From: an uncultured Clostridia bacterium
GTDB taxonomy: Bacteria > Bacillota > Clostridia > UMGS1810
NCBI GenBank assembly: GCA_934500875.1
Contig: CAKSTL010000002.1
Location: 1 to 64,000, forward strand
Length of the DNA: 64,000 nt
Direction: 5' to 3'
Below the pieces are notes generated by a model. It worked only from the letters and a program-made list of their open reading frames with translations, was not told the origin of the DNA and did not search any database. Below are positions 9,142 to 17,687 of the stretch, piece by piece; the stretch's first letter is position 1; every line of letters begins with the position of its first letter. Made by a program: the position numbers and the translations under genes.

Positions 9142-12100
9142 GACGGATGTGATAAAGCATATCGCTTTTTTGACTGCATTTTTAATGCTTTTTGAATGTA
9201 TAACGGTTTTTGGCGAAAAGTCAAACGCAGTGTATAAGCAAACCTTTGATTTTTCCAATGTAAACGGCGTGCCCGAGGGCTTTGCGGCGGAGGGCGGAAA
9301 AATAAGGGTTGTAAATTCTGCAGGCGCAGGAAAGGTGCTTCAGGTTTTAAACGGCGGCAAAACAAAAGTCAGTATTCCTGCAAAAACGCAGGCGCAAAAG
9401 TATTTTATCGACCTTAAAATAGGCGCCGAGAACCAAACCAACGCAGTAATTTCGGTTGCAAACGGCACTGCGGTGTGCGATATTGTAAAAATTTCGGGAA
9501 ACGAGATATTGACAAACGAAGGAAAGGTTATATCGGGTGTAAAATCGGGCGCAAGGCTCAGCGGCAGCCGTTTTGAAGGAAGCCTTACAAGCGTTGGCAT
9601 TGCGGTAAACCTTAAAACAGGCACATATTCTTTGTATACAGACAGGGTTCTGCGCCTTAAGGACTGGAAAATTTCGTCCTGCGTAAAGCCCGAAAGCATT
9701 GTCATCACAAAGGAGGCGGACGATAACAATAACCTTTATCTTGACGATATATCGCTTTGCGAAAACGGCTTTTTGTGGGAGGAAGAGAGCGCAAAAAAAC
9801 CTTATGCCGACCGCAGCGCAGACAGCGTACTTAAAGACGATAAAGGCGAAGAATTTTTTTCGTTCACCGACGATATAGGCGATTTTACCTTCTTTCACAG
9901 CACGTGGACGGGGCAGAACAAATACGCAAACAACGTTAAGCTGTATCCCAAAACAAACGAAATAACTTCGGAGGCGTTTGATTATAAAAATCCCAAAAAG
10001 GGCGACAAGCTTATTTTCAGAAAGAAAACCTCCGACGACGCTTATATTGACGTTAACCTTAACATTTTTAAAGGCTACAAAAGCAAAAAGCAGTATAAAT
10101 ATTTTAAAATTACGGGCGAATTCGAGGCGGATTTCGATTCCGATTTCACGGCGCAGATTTTTATGCTGAGAGATAACACTTCGTCCGGCACGGCAATAAA
10201 CGAATATCCCGTAAAGGTAGAAAGCGGACGGAAGGTTACGGTTTCGGGAACGCAGGGGTTTTCAAACGCCGCCGCAAACAATTCGTGCTTTAAAGTGACA
10301 ATGTATCTTAACTTAAACGACGGCACAAACACTGTTTTCTTCGGGACGGGCAGCGGCTGGACATACAATAACTACCGCCTCGTCGCAAAAAATGTGCGGC
10401 TAAACAACAAAATCAAAAATTTAAACGTTGTGCGCATTGCGTGCGGTCAGGGTGCGTTTGCGGGCGAGCTGAAATGCCGAAACGTTGAGATAACAGGCTT
10501 TGACAAGCCATTTATTGTAAACGAAAACAGCGTTACCGAGGTTTGCACGTCAATGTTTGATTTTGACAAGAATATAAAAAATGATTTGGACGGAAAAATA
10601 ATGTTTGATTATTTTTCAAACTCCGCATTTTCGGACGGTGAAAAATACCGCCTTAAAGAAAAAGGCATAGTTTCGGACGGCGATTTTTATATTTCGCTCA
10701 ATGATTTTAACAAGGCATACAAAAAGAATGTGACATATGAAGAAAATCTTGCGGTATCGGACGGAAAGAGCTTTGAAATTCCGTTTCTGGATGGCGGCAG
10801 CGGGATTTTTATTCCCGTAAAGCGTGCGGCGAAAGAAATTTTGGGATTTAACGTTTTTGACGATACAAACGGACTTATAGTGACGTCACAGTCTAAAATA
10901 TATTTTGACAATTCAAAAGAGGTGCCGTATCACAAGCGGTACACGCCCGAAAATACCTGGAACGATTCGTACAGATATGTTGATTTTCAGAGCAATCTTA
11001 AGTATCTGAGCGACTATATGCTATTTGACAGACCGAGCGCCGAAACGCTTTTGGAGGGTTATTCAACCTTAAACGGCGACGGCAGGCATCACACAACGGT
11101 TCTTGCGTCAGATAAGGATTTTGAAAGAATAAAAGAGCTTTACAAAACCGACGCATATATGAAAAAAGTGGTTGACGACATTATTGCGCAGGCGGATGTT
11201 ACCATACGGCAGAAAATACGCACATACGTATATGACGACAGCATAAGGATGCTCAACACCGCAAGAATATTGGAATCGAGAATGCAGCTTGTGGGGTTTG
11301 CATACCGCATAACGGGTGAGGAAAAGTATGCAAAATATGCGCTTGACCAGCTTGACGCACTTGAGGATTTTCCTGATTTAAACCCGATACACATTATAGA
11401 CAGCGGCTCGTTCGGAACTGCGATTGCCGTTGCATACGACTGGTGTTACGATTATTTTACACCCGAGCAGAGAGAAAAAATCAAAAACAATGTATACAGG
11501 CTGTTTCTTTCGGTGTTTCCCAAAGCGTTTTACTGCGGTATTCCCGCAAAAAGCGTTACAAACAACGATTTGACCATTGTAATGCCGGGTATTTGCTTAA
11601 AATGGTACAGCAACTTCAATACCTGGGCAAATTCGGGCGGAGTTTGTATGGCGGCGGCATTTATGGGCGATTATCCCGAAATATGCTCCGATTATTTGAG
11701 CAACACCGTAAGAAGCCTTGAATATACAATGAAAAACCTTTATCCCGACGGCGTGTGGGCAGAGAGCAGCAACTACTGGTATCATGTGGCACGGTCGCTT
11801 ATGTATTCGTGTGCAACGCTTGAAAATATCTACGGCACTGATTTTAACCTTTTGTCGTTCCCCGGCGTTGAAGGAACGGGCATTGCAAATATGGCTGTAC
11901 GCAGTATGGTTGCAAATTACAACTATCACGACGCTGCGGATGAAAAAATATATGCAAGCCATCCTATGGGGTACTTCGGCAAACGCTTTAATCAAAGAGA
12001 GCTTTTGGCGGCACGTAGGGCAACCGTGGAAAAATCGTTCGATTCACGTATGGCGGACGTTCAGATTTTTGTTGCGGACGCACTTTATTACGACCCTGAT

Positions 12101-13606
12101 GTAAGCGTTGACGAAATTGAAAAACTGCCAAAGGTGAAATATTCCGAGGGGGTTGAGCTTTTTTCGGTGCACGGCGATTATAAAGACTATGACGCACTGT
12201 TTTTCGCTTCGCACGGCGGCCCTACTACGTTTTATCACGCCCACAACGACAACGGCGATTTTGTGTTCGATTTAAACGGCGTAAGATGGGCGCACGCACT
12301 CGGTTCCGAGGATTACAACTCTTCGCTTCCCGAAAATGAAAAATACAGGAAGCGCACTGAGGGTCACAATACGGTTGTTATAAACAACAACGCAGATTAT
12401 AATCAGGTATCCAGCGTTTATACGCCGGTTATAGATTATAAAGAGGGCGGGGGCGGCGCATATGCGGTTTACGATATGACCGATACCTACGGCGAAAACG
12501 TTACAGATTACAAACGTGGATTTTATATCGGTGACAATTTCAGAACGCTTACCGTAAGGGACGAAATTGACCTTGCGAAGGATAACTCTGAAATATACTG
12601 GTTTATGCACACCTCGGCGGACGCATATGTTGCGGATGACAGGACGGTTGCGCTTTCAAAGGACGGAAAAACAATGACCCTTACCTTTGAAACAAACGCA
12701 CCCGAGGCTAAGGTAAGCATAATGGACGCAGTTCCGCTTCCCACGTCGCCGCAGGGCAGCGGACAGACAAACAATGCCGGCATAAGAAAGGTTGCGATAA
12801 AAATAAATGCCTCGGGCAAGGTAAATCTTGCCGTAAGGCTGGGCGAATTTTCGGGCAGCGTAAAGGGCGAGCCGATTAAAGACTGGACGGCTCCCGAAAA
12901 AACGGACGGCGGATATGACGCAAGCGACTACGGATATTCGGGCATTGTGTACGGCGAAGAGATAAAGTCTTTAAGCTACATTCCGATTATAAGCGGTCAG
13001 AGCCTTCCCGACGTTGAGGTTTTTGCAAACGATACCTCAAAAACGGCAGAATATATAAAATCGGACAGCACACAGATTCCTAATCTTATAAAGGTTTACA
13101 ATGCGGACAAAACGCAGAGCAAGATATACATTGTTCCGTATGACACCCAAAGGGGAACAAAGGATTTGATGTTTGACGAGCTTGATATAAAATCGTTTTC
13201 GGTAAGCGACGAGCCTCAGGCTGAAAACAAGGGCGAAAATATGTTTGACGGCGATTTTTCGACAAGGTGGACTACAATGACAAGAGGCGAATATGCGATA
13301 TTCGACCTCGGAAGCGTTCAGAGTGTGGACGCAGTGGCGGCATCGTTCTGGCAAAGCCCGGTAAGAAGCTATTATTTTGATTTATACTTTTCTGCGGACG
13401 GTGTAAATTATCAAAAAATAAATTCGTTCACATCATCTCCCGGCGCTGAGGAGTATCAGGTTTTCGGCATAGAAAGAGCGCAGGCACGCTATATTAAGCT
13501 TGTCGGAAACGGCTGCAGCGCAAATCCGAACACAAATATTTTGGAGCTTAGAATTTTAAAGCTCAACGACAAATTTGAAAAAATCCGATACGGAGGAAAG
13601 GAATGA
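9131..13606 (+). CDS. Giant secreted heparinase II/III-like lyase with discoidin-like domain
   Basis: This 1491-residue protein opens with a signal peptide (1-28). Beta-rich domains follow to about residue 500. Residues about 515-600 resemble the copper-amine-oxidase N-terminal-like fold seen in clostridial surface proteins (YISLNDF, GIFIPVKRAAKEILG). An alpha/alpha toroid follows (about 650-990, with SNYWYH near 882). The heparinase II/III beta-sandwich begins near 1010 and carries HAHNDNGDFVFDLNG near 1036. A C-terminal F5/8 type C (discoidin-like) carbohydrate-binding domain spans about 1355-1485, with NMFDGDFSTRWTT. The family cleaves uronic-acid polysaccharides by beta-elimination, leaving the unsaturated ends a GH105 enzyme removes. 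The exact substrate cannot be told. Confidence 0.82.
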   Translation: MKIKTDVIKHIAFLTAFLMLFECITVFGEKSNAVYKQTFDFSNVNGVPEGFAAEGGKIRVVNSAGAGKVLQVLNGGKTKVSIPAKTQAQKYFIDLKIGAENQTNAVISVANGTAVCDIVKISGNEILTNEGKVISGVKSGARLSGSRFEGSLTSVGIAVNLKTGTYSLYTDRVLRLKDWKISSCVKPESIVITKEADDNNNLYLDDISLCENGFLWEEESAKKPYADRSADSVLKDDKGEEFFSFTDDIGDFTFFHSTWTGQNKYANNVKLYPKTNEITSEAFDYKNPKKGDKLIFRKKTSDDAYIDVNLNIFKGYKSKKQYKYFKITGEFEADFDSDFTAQIFMLRDNTSSGTAINEYPVKVESGRKVTVSGTQGFSNAAANNSCFKVTMYLNLNDGTNTVFFGTGSGWTYNNYRLVAKNVRLNNKIKNLNVVRIACGQGAFAGELKCRNVEITGFDKPFIVNENSVTEVCTSMFDFDKNIKNDLDGKIMFDYFSNSAFSDGEKYRLKEKGIVSDGDFYISLNDFNKAYKKNVTYEENLAVSDGKSFEIPFLDGGSGIFIPVKRAAKEILGFNVFDDTNGLIVTSQSKIYFDNSKEVPYHKRYTPENTWNDSYRYVDFQSNLKYLSDYMLFDRPSAETLLEGYSTLNGDGRHHTTVLASDKDFERIKELYKTDAYMKKVVDDIIAQADVTIRQKIRTYVYDDSIRMLNTARILESRMQLVGFAYRITGEEKYAKYALDQLDALEDFPDLNPIHIIDSGSFGTAIAVAYDWCYDYFTPEQREKIKNNVYRLFLSVFPKAFYCGIPAKSVTNNDLTIVMPGICLKWYSNFNTWANSGGVCMAAAFMGDYPEICSDYLSNTVRSLEYTMKNLYPDGVWAESSNYWYHVARSLMYSCATLENIYGTDFNLLSFPGVEGTGIANMAVRSMVANYNYHDAADEKIYASHPMGYFGKRFNQRELLAARRATVEKSFDSRMADVQIFVADALYYDPDVSVDEIEKLPKVKYSEGVELFSVHGDYKDYDALFFASHGGPTTFYHAHNDNGDFVFDLNGVRWAHALGSEDYNSSLPENEKYRKRTEGHNTVVINNNADYNQVSSVYTPVIDYKEGGGGAYAVYDMTDTYGENVTDYKRGFYIGDNFRTLTVRDEIDLAKDNSEIYWFMHTSADAYVADDRTVALSKDGKTMTLTFETNAPEAKVSIMDAVPLPTSPQGSGQTNNAGIRKVAIKINASGKVNLAVRLGEFSGSVKGEPIKDWTAPEKTDGGYDASDYGYSGIVYGEEIKSLSYIPIISGQSLPDVEVFANDTSKTAEYIKSDSTQIPNLIKVYNADKTQSKIYIVPYDTQRGTKDLMFDELDIKSFSVSDEPQAENKGENMFDGDFSTRWTTMTRGEYAIFDLGSVQSVDAVAASFWQSPVRSYYFDLYFSADGVNYQKINSFTSSPGAEEYQVFGIERAQARYIKLVGNGCSANPNTNILELRILKLNDKFEKIRYGGKE

Positions 13607-13612
13607 CGGTTT

Positions 13613-15775
13613 GTGACATCAAAAAAAATTATCTTAAGTTTATTATGCACTCTTTGTGCAATCATAACTTTTGCAGTCTGTGCCGCAGAAAACGAAGAAA
13701 CGCTCAAGATATTGGATTTTGAAGGCATAACGTCAATTTCGGAATGTCCCGAAATTTCGGGTGCGTCAAACAGTCAGAAGGGTGTGTCGTGCTCTGTTAA
13801 GGACGGCGTTTTTACAGTCGGCAAGCACACGCCTTCGGGCGCTTCCGCTGCGGCGCATACTGTGTATGTAAACCTTTCCGAGGCGGTAAAAGACCTTGGC
13901 ACATACTCTGTAAAGCTTGATATTATGCCAAACTTTTCTGCGGGCAAAAATCTTGTTGTGCGCTGCGGTGCAAATGTTCAGCTTTTGAGCAGGGGAGATG
14001 GAAAATACGTTGTTCAGCGTATGGTTGACGGCACGTTCAAGACCGAGAACACAACGGAATTTTCGTTTTCAAGCCTTGACTCGGGGCTTGCGTTTGCGGT
14101 CAAAAACAAAGAATTTACAGACGTTTATTATGTAAACGGCGGAAAACTTACGCTTGTTTACGGCGATATGGAATATATCGAAAATTCTTCTACAAAGGCA
14201 GGATTTTTGGGATTTACGTTCAACAAATCGTCGGACGGCGACATTTCGGCGGATAACATCACGGTTTTAAACTATGCCGTAAAAGCGGATGAGCCGGACC
14301 CCGGCGAGATTGAAAACGACATTACAAAGCTTGAATTTGAAAACATAAGCGGCAGTATTTTTGCTTCTTTAGGCGAAACGCTGAACATTCCCGTTGCCGC
14401 CGAGGCAGACTCGGGCATAGAAAAGGTTGAATTTTACACGGACGGCGAGCTTTATCAGACCGTTACCGAGGAGCCGTATGCCGTATGCTTGCAGAATATT
14501 GAAAAAGAGAGCATAACCCTTAGCGCAAAGGCGGTGAGCAACAACAAAAGCGAAAAAGAGATTTCGTTAGTTGTAAATTTTGAAAGCACAAAAAATGCGT
14601 ATACCGTTTTTGAGGATTTCGATTTTGACGAAGGAGATTCAAACATACTCGATTCGGGGATATCGGTCTATCAAAGAAGGGGCTTTGCAAAAATAGAGCA
14701 GATTGATAAAGAACACGGCGCAAGCCTTCTTGTGGGTACAAACGTGCCGAACGGCGCATATCAGGCGGCGGATATACCGTATATCGATATACCGCTAAGG
14801 GGCAGTGCGGGCAGGGTGAATATAGATTTTGACCTCTATGTTGACACACCCGATTTGAGCGGCAAAAAAACGATGGTTTTAAGATTTTCAAATGACAAAG
14901 AAACCAATGTAGTAAGGTTTACGGGCACGGAAATGAAGCTTTTAAACAGGCTGACATCCTCCTATACCGAGCAAAAATGGCACCGTTTTTCGGTAAGAGC
15001 AGATACCATCAAAAACACGGTGAGCATATTTGTCGATTCTGTTCCCCTGCTTTGCAGAGAAACGCTTCATTCAACAAATTCGGACGGAAATCTTTCGCTT
15101 AAGCTTTTAAGGCTGTACGGACCCGGCGAAGAAAATTCGGGATACACCGCAATAGACAACATAAAAGTGACGGGCTTTTACGATTTGCCCGAGATAACGG
15201 ATTTTAAGATATCGGACAAAAAAATATGCGCAGTTTTAAGCTCAAAGGTTGAATCCGGCAGCATAAACAAAGAAACGGTATGCTTAAAAAACGAAAGCGG
15301 CAAAAACGTCGTGTTAAATGACGTGTATTATGACAGTTTGACATCTTCGGTTGTAATGATTACCGAAAAAAATCTTGTCCCGTCAAACGAATATACCGTT
15401 GAAATTTCAGAAAGCGCAATGCTTGCAGAGAGCGTTTATTTCGGCGAAAAGGTGACAAAAAGTTTTGAAACCGCCGCAGAGATTGTGTCGTTTAAGGATG
15501 CAAAAATAAGCGTTTCGGGCAAAACCTTAACGGCGCAGATAAGCGTGAAAAACGCTTTAAACAGCGAAAATACGGTTTATGTTGTTATGGCGCTGTTTAA
15601 CAAAGACAAGGGCGAAAGGATGAAAATTGTGCCTCTTACGCTTTCGGGCGGCGAAACAAAAACGGCGGTTCTTAAGGAGGAGGCAGGCAGTGCGGACAGC
15701 GCACAGGTTTATATTTACAGCGATGTTTTTGCGTCAAGACTGCTGGGCGGCAGGATTATTAAAAAGAACTTTTAA
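13613..15775 (+). CDS. Secreted multi-domain beta-sandwich protein, glycan locus
   Basis: This 720-residue protein begins at GTG 13613, six bases after the lyase stop, with GGAGGAAAGG upstream; an earlier ATG at 13603 is in another frame. A signal peptide (cut near VCAAE) leads to a LamG-like sandwich (about 30-220), an Ig-like segment with VEFYTDGELYQTVTEEPY (about 250-325), a second LamG-like region (about 330-525) and a C-terminal module starting near 620 (KTLTAQISVKNAL). The C-terminal module resembles those at the ends of four other secreted proteins in this window. No catalytic motif is seen. It may bind the same glycan as the lyase. Function is unknown. Confidence 0.7.
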   Translation: MTSKKIILSLLCTLCAIITFAVCAAENEETLKILDFEGITSISECPEISGASNSQKGVSCSVKDGVFTVGKHTPSGASAAAHTVYVNLSEAVKDLGTYSVKLDIMPNFSAGKNLVVRCGANVQLLSRGDGKYVVQRMVDGTFKTENTTEFSFSSLDSGLAFAVKNKEFTDVYYVNGGKLTLVYGDMEYIENSSTKAGFLGFTFNKSSDGDISADNITVLNYAVKADEPDPGEIENDITKLEFENISGSIFASLGETLNIPVAAEADSGIEKVEFYTDGELYQTVTEEPYAVCLQNIEKESITLSAKAVSNNKSEKEISLVVNFESTKNAYTVFEDFDFDEGDSNILDSGISVYQRRGFAKIEQIDKEHGASLLVGTNVPNGAYQAADIPYIDIPLRGSAGRVNIDFDLYVDTPDLSGKKTMVLRFSNDKETNVVRFTGTEMKLLNRLTSSYTEQKWHRFSVRADTIKNTVSIFVDSVPLLCRETLHSTNSDGNLSLKLLRLYGPGEENSGYTAIDNIKVTGFYDLPEITDFKISDKKICAVLSSKVESGSINKETVCLKNESGKNVVLNDVYYDSLTSSVVMITEKNLVPSNEYTVEISESAMLAESVYFGEKVTKSFETAAEIVSFKDAKISVSGKTLTAQISVKNALNSENTVYVVMALFNKDKGERMKIVPLTLSGGETKTAVLKEEAGSADSAQVYIYSDVFASRLLGGRIIKKNF

Positions 15776-15827
15776 TATTGTGCAAAGCTAATTAAATATA
15801 AATTTTTATGTTAGGAGAATGAGAAAA

Positions 15828-17543
15828 ATGAGAAAAATAAGCGTGTTTTTGATTGTTTGTGTGATTGTGTGCGCATTTTCCGTCACCTCGTTTGCGGACA
15901 CGGTTTATACAAACAGCGTAACAAAAGAGGGCATTGTCACTTATGCAAACAATTTTGAAAGCCTTAAAATAGGCGATTTTACAAATTACACACAGGGTAT
16001 AAGCATTTATGATACGAAGAATAGTTTTACATTTAAGGTTGCGGGCAATTCCGAAAACAAATACTTAGAGCTTGTAAATCCAACCAAAAATAAATATCCT
16101 TCCGCACGGATTAACTTTGTAAAAACAGACGCTGCCCCCAAAATCAACTCGCTTGCGGACGCAAAAAATTATAAAATAACATTTAAGATGAAATATAATC
16201 CGACAACGGTGAGCAAAACAATGCAGCTGATATGCGGTGCGCTCTGGCAGTTTAAATATAACGGCGCCACTGCGAAAACATACACCGTTTCAAGTATCAG
16301 CGGCGCTTCTTCCGTGCAGGGTGCGGCTGTTACATATCCGTCGGACAGCACAGAGTTTACAGACTACGAAATTGAAGTGAAAAACGCCGGCAGCGCAACT
16401 AGCGCAACTCTTAAAATAGGCGGAAACGTTATTTTTGAAAACGAGCCGACCTACAGCACCAACGACTTTAAATCTTTGCTTATAAATTACAACGGGTCAA
16501 CCGGTACAATAGCCATTGACGATATAAAGGTTACGGTTACCGATACGGCAGTATGCCACGACGCAGAGTATGCGGCAAAAACGAGCATTGGTTTTGAAGA
16601 TTTCGGTATCGGCATAATTCCGAACGAAAAAAATGCAGCCGTGGGCGGATTTGAAAACGACAACGAATTTTTTAAGGATGATAAATGCAATTCGCACGCA
16701 TATATCGATTACGAATACGACTCCGCATCGCCCGCTACGGTGAACAAATACCTTAAAATTACCAAAAACGACACAGGAAAGGTGTTAAGCGTAAAGAGAG
16801 ATATAAGCAGTGTTGTTGAAAATTATTCGGAATACGAAGTATCGTTTAAAATTAAAAACGAGCAGGCAACCCCGCAAAGTATAACGTTTATAAGATTAGG
16901 CGACAAAGCAGCGGGGAACAACGGCGCAGTAATCCGCATAACCAAGTCGGGCGCTGTCGGCTGGAGAGATTATGCGTATTCTTCAGAGGATTCAAACGCT
17001 TGGCAAAGCGTCCAATCACTTGTTCCTGCCGGTGAGTGGAAGAACATAAAGCTTAAAATATACAAAGATGAAAACAAGGCGGATTTATATGTTGAAAACA
17101 ATCTTGTTGCATCAAAATTTACAACCGACCGACAATACGGCGGCGACTGCATTGTTTTTGCGCCCCAGATAAGCGCAACCGGCTCAATAAGCATAGACAA
17201 CATTGCGATTACCCCGATAAAGGAAGCGGACTATGCCCTTACATACACAACGGACGCCGACAATGCGGCACAGTATACATCAAGCGGAGTTTATGCGCAG
17301 TGCAAAATCAAAAACGGGCTTGATGCCCCGGTTATCATTCTTGCGCAGTACGGCGCAGACGGTCATCTTATGGGCGTTAAAAAATCGGGAGCGGCAGAAA
17401 ACGGAACTATTTCGGCAAACATTGCAAACGTTTCGGCAAACGAGGGTGAGAGCATATCGGTTATGCTCTGGAAGAGCCTTGACAATCCGATACCGCTCAA
17501 AAGGCTTATAAACCTTACGCCTGCACTTTTGGCGGCAGAATAA
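15828..17543 (+). CDS. Secreted LamG-like protein of unknown function
   Basis: This secreted protein of about 571 residues has a signal peptide (KISVFLIVCVIVCAFSV, cut near FADT). I start at ATG 15828 because AGGAG at 15813-15817 is only one base from the earlier ATG 15819. Two related beta-sandwich regions follow (about 20-235 and 250-470). Each ends with an AIDDIKV/SIDNIAI strand typical of LamG/concanavalin-like domains. The C-terminal module begins near YAQCKIKNGLDAPVIILAQYG and closes with ISVMLWKSLDNPIPLKRL. It sits 52 bp behind the previous gene and ends the run of same-strand locus genes before the regulator. It is likely a glycan-binding protein (inference). Confidence 0.68.
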   Translation: MRKISVFLIVCVIVCAFSVTSFADTVYTNSVTKEGIVTYANNFESLKIGDFTNYTQGISIYDTKNSFTFKVAGNSENKYLELVNPTKNKYPSARINFVKTDAAPKINSLADAKNYKITFKMKYNPTTVSKTMQLICGALWQFKYNGATAKTYTVSSISGASSVQGAAVTYPSDSTEFTDYEIEVKNAGSATSATLKIGGNVIFENEPTYSTNDFKSLLINYNGSTGTIAIDDIKVTVTDTAVCHDAEYAAKTSIGFEDFGIGIIPNEKNAAVGGFENDNEFFKDDKCNSHAYIDYEYDSASPATVNKYLKITKNDTGKVLSVKRDISSVVENYSEYEVSFKIKNEQATPQSITFIRLGDKAAGNNGAVIRITKSGAVGWRDYAYSSEDSNAWQSVQSLVPAGEWKNIKLKIYKDENKADLYVENNLVASKFTTDRQYGGDCIVFAPQISATGSISIDNIAITPIKEADYALTYTTDADNAAQYTSSGVYAQCKIKNGLDAPVIILAQYGADGHLMGVKKSGAAENGTISANIANVSANEGESISVMLWKSLDNPIPLKRLINLTPALLAAE

Positions 17544-17558
17544 ATCTTTTTTTGCACA

Positions 17559-17587
17559 TTGACAATTAAAATCAAATGGGGTAAGAT
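17559..17587 (+). promoter_or_regulatory. Strong sigma-A promoter before AraC-type regulator
   Basis: TTGACA (17559-17564) and TAAGAT (17582-17587) are separated by exactly 17 bp, about 100 bp before the start codon of the membrane AraC-type regulator. This indicates that the regulator has its own transcript. Confidence 0.65.
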
Positions 17588-17620
17588 TTACATAGTATGT
17601 TAAAAACATTTTTGCACTTC

Positions 17621-17662
17621 TTGCCCCCGATTTTTGCCTTTCGGACTCAAAATGCGGGGCAA
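17621..17662 (+). other. 5' UTR stem-loop before AraC-type regulator
   Basis: TTGCCCC (17621-17627) pairs with GGGGCAA (17656-17662), and the arms extend partly through CGATTTT and AAAATGC. A/T-rich sequence (AAATTTATTT) follows, then the GAAAGGG ribosome-binding site. It lies inside the leader transcribed from the 17559 promoter and could attenuate or stabilise the mRNA. The stem is only 7 bp before mismatches, so confidence is low. Confidence 0.35.
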
Positions 17663-17687
17663 AAATTTATTTGAAAGGGTATGCAAA

